This document shows positions 1-5,432 of a stretch of DNA of 5,881 nucleotides, in pieces. Position numbers and translations under genes: made by a program. The notes under the pieces are model-generated. The model did no database searches. It was not told where the DNA came from and saw nothing but the letters and a program-made list of their open reading frames with translations. Source of the stretch: Xanthobacteraceae bacterium. Its GTDB lineage: Bacteria > Pseudomonadota > Alphaproteobacteria > Rhizobiales > Xanthobacteraceae. The stretch spans positions 1 to 5,881 of the forward strand of contig JASHYD010000325.1 in assembly GCA_030043175.1 (NCBI GenBank), written 5' to 3'. Each line of letters opens with the position of its first letter. Position 1 is the stretch's first letter.

Positions 1-186
1 TCTCGGTGTATTGCCCTTTGCTCGTCCATTTTCCAGACCGCAAAAAAGGGGGTCGCCTTCCACGTCATGGTGCTGCAGCGCTTCCTTCATGATTGCTGTC
101 CCAGCCTGATTTAAGTATTGGAGCACACCTTCCTCAACATCCATCATGTCTCCGGCTATCGACAAGCCCTCTATAACTACCCGCAC
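1..186 (-). CDS. Partial transposase, ISKra4-like (N-terminal part, runs off left edge)
   Basis: An open minus-strand frame runs from about 234 to the left edge without a stop; an in-frame stop lies at 235-237. Candidate starts are GTG at 186, ATG at 147 and ATG at 90, none with a strong ribosome binding site. The peptide includes DVEEGVLQYLNQAGTAIMKE and then ALQHHDVEGDP. From memory of the family, this resembles the N-terminal part of ISKra4-family transposases, in which a segment like 'LNAVGTxxxxxALQxxDxDGxPI' is followed by a 'KG...YQTPYG' stretch; here the edge cuts just after the 'KGNTPR' residues. A transposase of this family would catalyse DNA strand transfer of its insertion sequence. 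The catalytic region lies outside the window, so activity cannot be judged. No terminal inverted repeat was recognised between this frame and the repeat at 214-317. The family call is moderate; that the frame is coding is somewhat surer. Confidence 0.5.
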   Translation of the reverse strand, partial: MRVVIEGLSIAGDMMDVEEGVLQYLNQAGTAIMKEALQHHDVEGDPLFCGLENGRAKGNTPR

Positions 187-213
187 CTGGCCATTCGCCT
201 GTTTCTCGACAGG

Positions 214-317
214 GCTGCCGACTTGGGCGGTGCACTAAGTGGTCAGCTATCTCGGGTACACCGGACGCGCTGCCAACGTGGTCGGAAGGACAGCCCATGA
301 TCCAGAGCTGAACATTC
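214..317 (+). repeat. Direct repeat copy 1 (diverged, partner at about 4465-4568)
   Basis: Bases 223-300 align without a gap to 4474-4551 (offset 4251), with 63 of 78 positions identical (81%). Weaker similarity continues left to about 214 and right to about 317. Many differences fall at the third codon position of one shared plus-strand frame, which reads LGYTGRAANVVG-RT-AHDPE here, so the repeat looks like a remnant of a once-coding segment. In this copy the frame is interrupted by TAA at 236-238 and ends at a TGA shortly after 317. I do not recognise the parent gene. The repeat lies between the transposase fragment and the dioxygenase gene. Confidence 0.75.
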
Positions 318-391
318 TAAGCTGATGCACCCTTCCGTCTCAAAGAGGTGCCGATACACTAAGTGCACTGCAGGAGCGTCGTCGACGGCAC

Positions 392-396
392 GGAGG
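392..396 (+). promoter_or_regulatory. Ribosome binding site deciding the dioxygenase start
   Basis: GGAGG sits 8 nt before the GTG at 405. The upstream in-frame GTG at 363 has no comparable purine-rich site, and the family-like N-terminus (DAVPFSVTPLSAHTGAEITG) begins right at 405. This favours 405 over 363. Confidence 0.75.
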
Positions 397-404
397 AAGC
401 AGCC

Positions 405-1254
405 GTGGACGCCGTTCCCTTTTCGGTGACGCCCTTGTCGGCCCACACCGGCGCCGAGATTACCGGGGTCGACCTGCGCAGTCCAGTTGACGGCGAAAAT
501 CGCGACAGGCTCGATCAGGCCTTTCGGGACTACGCAGTGGTCGCCGTCCGGGACCAGCAGCTAAGCGCCGCGCAGTTTCTGGAAGCCATGAAGATCTTCG
601 GCGACATCTTCTGGCAGCACAATCCGCGTTTTGCCGTGCCCGAATGTCCGCAGATCCACTACATCTCCAATCAGGACACGTTGGATGACGGACGAGTCTA
701 CATCCCCGGCGAGGGATACCACACCGATCGCTCGAACGACGTTGAGCCGCCCAAGGCGACTGCACTTCACGCCGTCAAGCTTCCGAAAACCGGCGGCGAC
801 ACACAATTCGTCAACATGTGCGAAGCATATGAGGCGCTTCCCGAGGCGCTGAAGGAGCGCATCAACTACCTTCAAGCGCGCCACGTCTTACCGGAGCCGA
901 CACAGCGAGCGGAAACTTCCGCAACTCACCGAAGAGCGAAAGAGAATCACTTCCGAGTCGGTCGTGCACCCATTGGTCAGGACGTATCCGGAAACGGGTC
1001 GCAAGGCGCTTTACATCAATGCTATCCGCATTGAAGAGATCATCGGGATGCCGGAGCCGGAGGCTCTGGCGCCGCTCGAGGGGCTTCTCGAACATGCGCC
1101 ACAGGAGAAATTCCAATATCGTCACAAATGGAAGGCGGGCGACGTCGTGATCTGGGACAATCGCTGTCTGTTGCACAAGGCGAACGGAAATTATCCGGTA
1201 AGCGAGGTGCGCTACCTGTACCGGCTTATGCTCCAGGGCAAACGGCCGGTCTGA
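405..1254 (+). pseudogene. TauD/TfdA-family 2-oxoglutarate dioxygenase, frameshifted
   Basis: This gene encodes a taurine dioxygenase-type (TauD/TfdA) Fe(II)/2-oxoglutarate-dependent oxygenase, a family that hydroxylates small organic acids, sulfonates or aryloxyacids in the cytoplasm. The start is GTG 405, supported by GGAGG. The first frame carries the GAEITGVDL N-terminus, the iron-binding HxD (H106-T-D108) and the ALHAVKLPKTGGDTQFVNM strand. An extra T in TT at 888-889 then shifts the frame: codons after HV (residues 160-161) continue correctly one frame over as Y-R-S-R-H-S-E-R-K, with ETGRKALYIN, the WDNRCLLHKAN motif holding the distal iron ligand (about H257 after correction), and VRYLYRL with the 2-oxoglutarate-binding arginine (R269 or R273). 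Corrected length is 282 residues, normal for the family. As written, translation stops at 1034 after 209 residues, without the distal His and Arg, so the product should be inactive. A sequencing error is possible. The substrate cannot be told; a Bug binding protein follows. Confidence 0.88.
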
Positions 1255-1301
1255 TCCCTCGGTTCATTTCATCCAAGTAGCCCGAAAGCGGCCGCCGATG
1301 T

Positions 1302-1306
1302 GAGGT
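1302..1306 (+). promoter_or_regulatory. Ribosome binding site of the TTT binding-protein gene
   Basis: GAGGT lies 7 nt before GTG 1314 and 10 nt before the adjacent in-frame GTG 1317. Either GTG is possible; both give the same signal peptide. Confidence 0.6.
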
Positions 1307-1313
1307 ACGAAAC

Positions 1314-2276
1314 GTGGTGAAAGGCTTGATCGCCATTGGCGTCCTGGCGGCGGTCGCAATGACGACGCCCGCCCACTCGGAATATCCGGACCGCACGATC
1401 CGCCTGATCGTGCCGTTCGCGCCCGGAGGCGCAAACGACTCGGTCGCACGCCTCGTATCGGACACGCTCGGCAAGATGCTCGGCCAGTCGGTGGTCGTCG
1501 AAGACAGGCCGGGCGGCGGCACGATCGTCGGCACGGCCGCCGTCGCGAACGCGCATCCGGACGGCTACACGCTGCTGCTGGTGTCGCCCGCCCATACGAT
1601 CAATCCGCACATCCACAAGACGCTGCCGTTTGACCCGCTCGCCGACTTCACGCCGATCGCCCAGATCACGCGGTCGGCCTACGTCCTCGTCACCGCTGCC
1701 AATTCCCCCATCGGAAGCGTGGGCGATCTGATCGCGAGCGCGCGACATCGAGACGCGCCCTTCACCTACGCCTCATCAGGCGTCGGCAGCGCGCCGCATC
1801 TCGCCGGGCACTTGCTGGCACGCCTCGGCGGCGTTAAGGCCATCCATGTCCCCTACCTCGGCGGCAGCCCGGCGATGGTCGGAGTCATTCGCGGCGATGT
1901 CGATGTGTATTTCTCAAGCCTGTCGGGAGCGCGCCCATTCGTTCAGTCCAAGCAGGCCAAGGCGCTGGCCGTATCGAGCAGCTTTCGCGTCCGCACCTTC
2001 CCCAACGTTCCCACGGTGTCGGAAACAGGGATCGCCGACTACGCGGTGAATGGCTGGTACGGCGTGATCGGACCGGCGGGCCTCCCCATCGAGGTCGTAA
2101 CCAGACTAGAGGATGGCATCCACCGCTCCCTGCAAGACCCCGAACTGGTCGCCCGCCTGGAGCGCGAGGGGGAGGAGGTCTCCACGGGCACTGCCGATGC
2201 ATTCGCCGCCCTCATCAGGAACGATCTCGAGCGATACAGGACGATCGTAAAAAGCGCCGGCTTGACGCCGCGGTAA
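1314..2276 (+). CDS. Tripartite tricarboxylate transporter substrate-binding protein (Bug/TctC family)
   Basis: This is a secreted periplasmic binding protein of the TTT (TctABC) type, which captures small carboxylates or related compounds and hands them to a TctA/TctB membrane pair. Residues 1-22 form a signal peptide: K3, a hydrophobic core at about 4-16, and a cleavage motif A20-H21-S22. The mature part opens with the Bug hallmark YPDRTIRLIVPFAPGG, VPFAPGGAND lying at about 33-42, followed by the ligand-loop motif HPDGYTLL (about 81-88), DFTPIAQI, the SGVGSAPHLAG and VPYLGGSPA motifs, GDVDVYF, and VPTVSETGI with GWYGVIGPAGLP. The 320 residues match the family's usual length of about 320-330. 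The gene starts with GTG and lies 59 bp after the dioxygenase, with no terminator seen between, so the two are probably co-transcribed. No tctA or tctB is in the window; such orphan Bug proteins are common in Burkholderiales and Bradyrhizobium. The ligand cannot be inferred. Confidence 0.95.
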   Translation: MVKGLIAIGVLAAVAMTTPAHSEYPDRTIRLIVPFAPGGANDSVARLVSDTLGKMLGQSVVVEDRPGGGTIVGTAAVANAHPDGYTLLLVSPAHTINPHIHKTLPFDPLADFTPIAQITRSAYVLVTAANSPIGSVGDLIASARHRDAPFTYASSGVGSAPHLAGHLLARLGGVKAIHVPYLGGSPAMVGVIRGDVDVYFSSLSGARPFVQSKQAKALAVSSSFRVRTFPNVPTVSETGIADYAVNGWYGVIGPAGLPIEVVTRLEDGIHRSLQDPELVARLEREGEEVSTGTADAFAALIRNDLERYRTIVKSAGLTPR

Positions 2277-2458
2277 GACCAGAATGGATTCTTCCTCCCT
2301 GTACGCCTGAGCCCTCTCTAGCCCTACGCCCCGACTTCAATTGTTGAGTGGTCCGCTTGGCAGTCGCCCCATTCCAGCATCACTCGCTGGTGAGGCTGGA
2401 GCACGGCCGGACCATTCCATTAGCGGACCTTGGGACGCGAAACTGGTCAAATGCGCTT
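2277..2458. other. Intergenic stretch with no supported gene
   Basis: This is the gap between the convergent binding-protein gene and the 138-residue minus-strand gene. Open frames here lack ribosome binding sites and family-like sequence. A short inverted repeat, CCAGC (2374-2378), 7 nt, GCTGG (2386-2390), is present but has no T-run after it, so I do not call it a terminator. Confidence 0.5.
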
Positions 2459-2875
2459 CTATTCATCACGCCCGCACGCGAAAATATTCGATCGTGCACC
2501 ATTGTGTTGACGTTCCTCGCTAAGGCGACAACGCGAGCCAGACAGAAGCCAGTGAGCGAATTGTAGTATAGCAGCGCCCATCTCAGCACTTCGCATAGCG
2601 TGGGCTTGGCGACGATAATGTTCTATCAAATCCGCGACGGCAACTGGCCCGGCATTTTTCATGACATGAGCCTGGCGACGATAATACTCCGTCAACTCCG
2701 CAGTGACAGCCGTGCAACGGATACCGTCGCTGAATGCGGGTGGATCGCCCGCCCGAATTCGTTCGCGACAATCCACTTGTTCGGCAGCGGCTGACGCCGC
2801 TGTTAACTGTATGCGTGCTCTTTTACCAAGTTCACGAAGCGCCCGCCAGTCGGCAGACGAGACAAGGGTCTGCAT
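2459..2875 (-). CDS. Small hypothetical protein with a YRRQA helix repeat (rhizobial type)
   Basis: The function is unknown. The gene encodes 138 residues from ATG 2875, chosen because a strong GGAGGA (2882-2887) sits 6 nt upstream; the frame is open back to a GTG at 3067, but that start has no such site. The N-terminus (MQTLVSSADWRALRELGKRA, about 1-20) is followed by an alanine-rich stretch, then two copies of a charged amphipathic segment, EYYRRQAHVMKNA (63-75) and EHYRRQAHAMRSA (85-97), exactly 22 residues apart. Similar 'YRRxAxxMR' segments occur, as I recall, in many short Bradyrhizobium and rhizobial hypothetical proteins. There is no signal peptide or clear membrane segment; AAILQFAHWLLSG at 101-113 is mildly hydrophobic. 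The C-terminal 25 residues look unstructured and may be frame-drifted. It is oriented with the next small gene upstream (3060-3305), with a 184-bp gap. Confidence 0.6.
   Translation of the reverse strand: MQTLVSSADWRALRELGKRARIQLTAASAAAEQVDCRERIRAGDPPAFSDGIRCTAVTAELTEYYRRQAHVMKNAGPVAVADLIEHYRRQAHAMRSAEMGAAILQFAHWLLSGSRCRLSEERQHNGARSNIFACGRDE
2601..2700 (-). repeat. Two-copy tandem duplication inside the 138-residue gene (66-bp period)
   Basis: Bases 2601-2634 and 2667-2700 match at 27 of 34 positions with an offset of 66 bp, a multiple of three. The unit encodes the repeated E-Y/H-Y-RRQAH-V/A-M segment. The mismatches are mostly transitions. Confidence 0.75.
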
Positions 2876-2881
2876 AATTGG

Positions 2882-2887
2882 TCCTCC
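2882..2887 (-). promoter_or_regulatory. Ribosome binding site of the 138-residue gene
   Basis: The minus strand reads GGAGGA, 6 nt before ATG 2875. This near-ideal site decides the start of the gene and argues against the longer frame from 3067. Confidence 0.75.
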
Positions 2888-3059
2888 ATGGCAACGCAAA
2901 GATCCAACCAGTAGATCGCGACCAGCCCACCGCCCGCACTCGCAACCATGCGTACCGCGTTTGGCGTTCAGTGCCGCGATGGCGTGCCAAATCGCGCTAA
3001 AAGCATCGTTTCTCGGACGTACCTTAGGATTTCTATGAAATTCAGCTCTGACCTCAGAC

Positions 3060-3305
3060 TCAATCACCGGTCGAATTGCGGCTCAACAAATGCTCGGTCA
3101 GCCGGCGCTCCATATCATCTGTGAGGCGCCCGCCTGATCGAGCAACAAAGCGGGCGATTTCCCGGTCCGCCCGTGCTTGGTGCCTCTTGAACATCGCCTG
3201 AACGATGCGTCTTAGAATGCCGGGCTTGCTCGCGGGTGAGTTGCTCCCCGGAGTGCAGCGGCTGCCATGGACCGAAGGAAGAAATTCCTGGGCATCGCAA
3301 TCCAT
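3060..3305 (-). CDS. Small hypothetical protein with ADREIAR/GGRLTDD motif (rhizobial type)
   Basis: I do not know its function. From ATG 3305 it has 81 residues; an in-frame ATG at 3317 would give 85. The shorter start is preferred because GGAGA (3311-3315) lies 5 nt upstream of it, whereas nothing purine-rich precedes 3317. The first 30 residues are polar and low in structure. The C-terminal half, GILRRIVQAMFKRHQARADR then EIARFVARSGGRLTDDMERR, is a basic helix followed by a charged motif. From memory, short Bradyrhizobium proteins often carry very similar 'RxADREIARxLARxGGRLTDDxER' ends, which supports a real gene. There is no signal peptide or membrane segment. It diverges from the LysR gene across a gap holding inverted repeats, so the LysR protein might also affect it. 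Confidence 0.65.
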   Translation of the reverse strand: MDCDAQEFLPSVHGSRCTPGSNSPASKPGILRRIVQAMFKRHQARADREIARFVARSGGRLTDDMERRLTEHLLSRNSTGD

Positions 3306-3319
3306 CGTCGTCTCCATTG

Positions 3320-3388
3320 TTGAGGTTAATTCAGTTATGACGTCACTTTGGCGCTTGACAATCGATGTTACCTCAAGTCATAGTTGAG
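3320..3388. promoter_or_regulatory. Divergent control region: LysR-type operator-like TTGAG/CTCAA boxes
   Basis: The gap between the 81-residue gene and the LysR gene holds CTCAA (3372-3376), 7 nt, TTGAG (3384-3388), an inverted repeat just before the LysR start. A third related box, TTGAGGTTAA (3320-3329), is nearly the reverse complement of TTACCTCAA (3368-3376). An 8-bp palindrome TGACGTCA lies at 3338-3345. Autoregulation through dyads placed upstream of divergent genes is typical of LysR proteins; assigning these boxes to this regulator is inference. Confidence 0.45.
3355..3384 (+). promoter_or_regulatory. Candidate sigma-70 promoter of the LysR gene
   Basis: A perfect -35 box TTGACA lies at 3355-3360, followed after 18 bp by CATAGT (3379-3384, 4 of 6 matches to TATAAT). 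The -10 box lies within the CTCAA/TTGAG dyad, so binding there would block transcription, consistent with negative autoregulation. Confidence 0.5.
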
Positions 3389-3396
3389 ATATTCTC

Positions 3397-4368
3397 ATGC
3401 ATCAGCCGGTCCCTCCGCTTAATGCTCTGCGCGCATTCGAAGCCGCCGCGCGACACCTCAGCGTGAGCAAGGCCGCGCAAGAATTGCGCGTTACAACGAG
3501 CGCGCTTAGCCACCAGATTTGCGGACTTGAGGAATTCCTTGGCCTGAAGCTGTTCCAACGCCGTGCGCGCTCGATCGCTCTGACGCCTGCCGGCCAACTG
3601 CTTTATCCCGGCCTGCAGACGGGCTTCATGCACATCCATGACGCGCTCACCCGTCTGAGAAACACGAACCAGGAACGCGTGCTGGTGATCAGCGCATCGC
3701 CAGGCTTCACATCGAAATGGCTCGCACCGCGGCTCTATCGCTTCGCAACCAGCTATCCCGAGACAGATGTTCGGGTTTCTTCGTCGGTGGGTAAGGCCAA
3801 TTTCACAACCGATGGGGTCGATATCGCGATTCGCAACTTGCCCATCAATGACCGAGGTGATCCGATGCTTGCGATCGAGAAATTGATCAACATGTCGTTC
3901 GTGCCGGTCTGCAGCCCCAAGCTGATGCGGCCGTATGGACGTCCAATCCGACCGCAGGCACTCGCGCGTATGCCGCTAATCCACGACGATATGCTCGTCG
4001 ACCGCCCTCACGTGCCGACATGGGCCGACTGGTTCAAAGCGGCAGGCATTAATGACGCCGAGGTCAGTCGCGGGCTACGGTTCAATAGCCCCGATCATGC
4101 ATTGCAGGCTGCCGGCGAAGGGGCGGGCGTGCTGCTTTCGCAATATGTACTGGCCTATGACGATTTGCGTAGCGGCAGGCTCGTCATTCCGGTCAAGTTC
4201 ATGTTGCCAACGGGGCGCGCCTATTACTTCGTCTGCCCCAAGAGCCGGAGTGAATATCCGCACGTGCAGGCATTCCGTACGTGGATCAAACAAGAGGTGA
4301 CCGCAATCGACTGGACCTTACGTGGGCAAGGCGATCAGGTTGGCCGCACAACGGGTTCGACCCCGTAA
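3397..4368 (+). CDS. LysR-family transcriptional regulator, GcvA-like
   Basis: This is a DNA-binding regulator of the LysR family. The opening PPLNALRAFEAAARHLSVSK, then AAQELRVTTSALSHQICGLE (about 6-45), is the winged helix-turn-helix in the form typical of the GcvA subgroup, followed by FLGLKLFQRRARSIALTPAG and the linker helix. The effector domain spans about residues 90-300 and includes VLVISASPGFTSKWLAPRL, the GVDIAIR strand of the ligand pocket, VPVCSPKL, and GVLLSQYVLAYDDLRSGRLV with PYxxxxAFRTW-like end residues (HVQAFRTWIKQEV). Length is 323 residues, slightly longer than the usual 300 or so because of a polar tail after residue 305. The ATG at 3397 has only a weak GAG-type site. The effector is unknown. 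The gene diverges from two small genes and is separated by them from the dioxygenase/binding-protein pair, which it might regulate, but no matching operator was noticed before that pair. Confidence 0.93.
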   Translation: MHQPVPPLNALRAFEAAARHLSVSKAAQELRVTTSALSHQICGLEEFLGLKLFQRRARSIALTPAGQLLYPGLQTGFMHIHDALTRLRNTNQERVLVISASPGFTSKWLAPRLYRFATSYPETDVRVSSSVGKANFTTDGVDIAIRNLPINDRGDPMLAIEKLINMSFVPVCSPKLMRPYGRPIRPQALARMPLIHDDMLVDRPHVPTWADWFKAAGINDAEVSRGLRFNSPDHALQAAGEGAGVLLSQYVLAYDDLRSGRLVIPVKFMLPTGRAYYFVCPKSRSEYPHVQAFRTWIKQEVTAIDWTLRGQGDQVGRTTGSTP

Positions 4369-4464
4369 TTGACTGCCCAGTGCATTTCTGTGAGCGACAC
4401 GTCGCCACTACGCCTCGCACCGAAGTCAATCCGAGACGGAACGGGCGCGCCTGCACAACGGTGA

Positions 4465-4568
4465 CGCTGCCCCTTGGGCGGTGCAGCAAGTCGGTAGGTG
4501 TCTGGGATACACCGGACCTGCTGCGAACGTAGTCGGAACGGCAGCCCATGATTCTGAGCAGACCTTCC
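4465..4568 (+). repeat. Direct repeat copy 2 (diverged, partner at about 214-317)
   Basis: This is the ungapped partner of the repeat near the left end (4474-4551 against 223-300, 81% identity, offset 4251). Here the shared plus-strand frame has no stop across the repeat and reads WAVQQVGRCLGYTGPAANVV, then GTAAHDSEQTF; the core LGYTG-AANVVG-AHD is kept in both copies despite several base changes. It is followed at once by the hairpin and the exporter's stop codon. I do not recognise the parent protein; it may be the end of a decayed gene or of an insertion element. Confidence 0.75.
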
Positions 4569-4578
4569 GCTGGTCTGC
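4558..4578. terminator. Hairpin between convergent LysR and LysE genes, possible bidirectional terminator
   Basis: GCAGACC (4558-4564), a 7-nt loop, GGTCTGC (4572-4578) is a perfect 7-bp GC-rich stem, about 30 bp after the exporter's stop on the minus strand and 190 bp after the LysR stop. There is no T-run on either side, so it would not be a classic intrinsic terminator; it could still stabilise the 3' ends of both messages. Confidence 0.35.
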
Positions 4579-4608
4579 CCTCAACAGCTGGGCCCCGGGC
4601 GTACTTCA

Positions 4609-5268
4609 TCATGCTTGCCGGTCCAGCAAGAACCGAATGCCAAAACCAATGAGGACTGCGCCTGTGAGACCATCCAACGCTCGCACTACCGTGGGACGGC
4701 GCAGGATGCGTGACAAAGGGCCGCCAACGATCGTCAGCATCGCAAACCACGTAAGCCCTAAGACAGCATGAATGCCCGCGAGCAATACACTAAACATGAG
4801 GGGATTCGTGCCATGCGGAATAAACTGCGGCAAGAAGCTCACATAAAAGGCGCCGACTTTTGGGTTGAATAGATTGGTCAAAAGGCCTCTCCTAAACCAG
4901 CGCCGTGAGGCAGTTGCGATCGCCGGGGTGTCCGCTTTCCCGTTCACGGGCGGCGTGCTGACTTCGTCGCGTCCGGCCCACAAGGCCGACCGCAGCATTT
5001 GTGAACCCAGCCAAAGCAGATAAAGACCGCCGCAAGTTTGCAGGAGAAAGCGCCCCGCTGTGGAGATTGCGAGAAGCGCTCCAACGCCGACAGCGGTCAG
5101 GACGCCCCAGACAAGTACGCCAGTGATGATACCCGCACCGGATGACATTGCGGGGCGGTGTCCTTCAACGGCAGCCGTCCTGAGCACCAACGCAGTGTCG
5201 AGACCCGGCGTGACTGTCAGAATAGCGGCGGCAACCGTGAAACTGATCAGCGCCGTTGCGATATCCAC
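4609..5268 (-). CDS. LysE/RhtB-family amino-acid exporter
   Basis: This is an inner-membrane exporter of the LysE/RhtB family, which pumps out amino acids or their derivatives using the proton gradient. The 219 residues (family usually 200-220) form about six hydrophobic segments. Segment 1 ends in the family signature TVTPGLDTALVLR (P21-G22), followed by GHRPAMSSGAGIITG and a GGLYLLWLGSQMLRS stretch (80-94). A polar loop at about 97-124 precedes GLLTNLFNPKVGAFYVSFLP, which carries the conserved N135-P136. The start is GTG 5268, supported by GGAGG at 5279-5283 (10 nt upstream); the nearby ATG is in another frame. It diverges from an Lrp/AsnC gene, the classic arrangement for exporters controlled by an amino-acid-sensing Lrp protein. 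The substrate is not evident. Its 3' end meets repeat copy 2 and the hairpin. Confidence 0.94.
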   Translation of the reverse strand: MDIATALISFTVAAAILTVTPGLDTALVLRTAAVEGHRPAMSSGAGIITGVLVWGVLTAVGVGALLAISTAGRFLLQTCGGLYLLWLGSQMLRSALWAGRDEVSTPPVNGKADTPAIATASRRWFRRGLLTNLFNPKVGAFYVSFLPQFIPHGTNPLMFSVLLAGIHAVLGLTWFAMLTIVGGPLSRILRRPTVVRALDGLTGAVLIGFGIRFLLDRQA

Positions 5269-5375
5269 GCCGAACCATCCTCCATTTAGTCTAACACCGC
5301 CTAACCGCCCGGCGCGCTTTTACAGTATCGGGTTGCACCAGAGATATCACTCCACGAGCTCCCGAGTGAATGGCA

Positions 5376-5409
5376 AGTCATCGGAATTTTGTGTAGATTT
5401 CCGATGACT
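5376..5409. promoter_or_regulatory. Perfect 11-bp inverted repeat: candidate Lrp/AsnC operator
   Basis: AGTCATCGGAA (5376-5386) and its exact reverse complement TTCCGATGACT (5399-5409) flank a 12-nt AT-rich centre (TTTTGTGTAGAT). It lies in the gap between the divergent exporter and Lrp genes, 24 bp before the latter's start. A further TCATCG at 5409-5414 repeats the half-site core 30 bp from 5379-5384, about three helical turns. Lrp-family proteins bind dyads with AT-rich centres at such divergent promoters; that this one is the site is inference. Confidence 0.7.
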
Positions 5410-5432
5410 CATCGTCCGAAAAAGGGGCTTCG

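Larger units (their letters stand above)
4369..4608. other. Intergenic region between LysR and the exporter; holds repeat copy 2
   Basis: No convincing gene lies in these 240 bp between the convergent LysR and LysE genes. A minus-strand frame covering 4286-4750 and plus-strand frames at 4281-4532 and 4481-4771 overlap well-supported genes in other frames and show no family resemblance. The content is the diverged direct repeat (about 4465-4568) and a hairpin (4558-4578). Confidence 0.6.

Noticed and set aside
233..365. CACTAAGTG occurring at 233-241 and 357-365, considered as a target-site duplication
   Set aside because: Nine bases repeated about 120 bp apart can arise by chance, and no element lies between them.
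363..404. Earlier GTG start for the dioxygenase
   Set aside because: No ribosome binding site precedes it, and the family's usual N-terminus begins at 405.
1269..1748. 159-residue minus-strand open frame
   Set aside because: It lies opposite the strongly supported Bug-family gene, is rich in R, D and G in the manner of GC-rich antisense frames, and has no family resemblance.
2876..3067. 64-residue upstream extension of the 138-residue gene, from GTG 3067
   Set aside because: The internal ATG 2875 has a near-perfect ribosome binding site, the extension has none, and it would overlap the end of the neighbouring small gene.
4286..4750. 154-residue minus-strand open frame covering the LysR end, repeat copy 2 and the exporter end
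   Set aside because: It overlaps two well-supported genes in other frames, and its residues show no recognisable domain.
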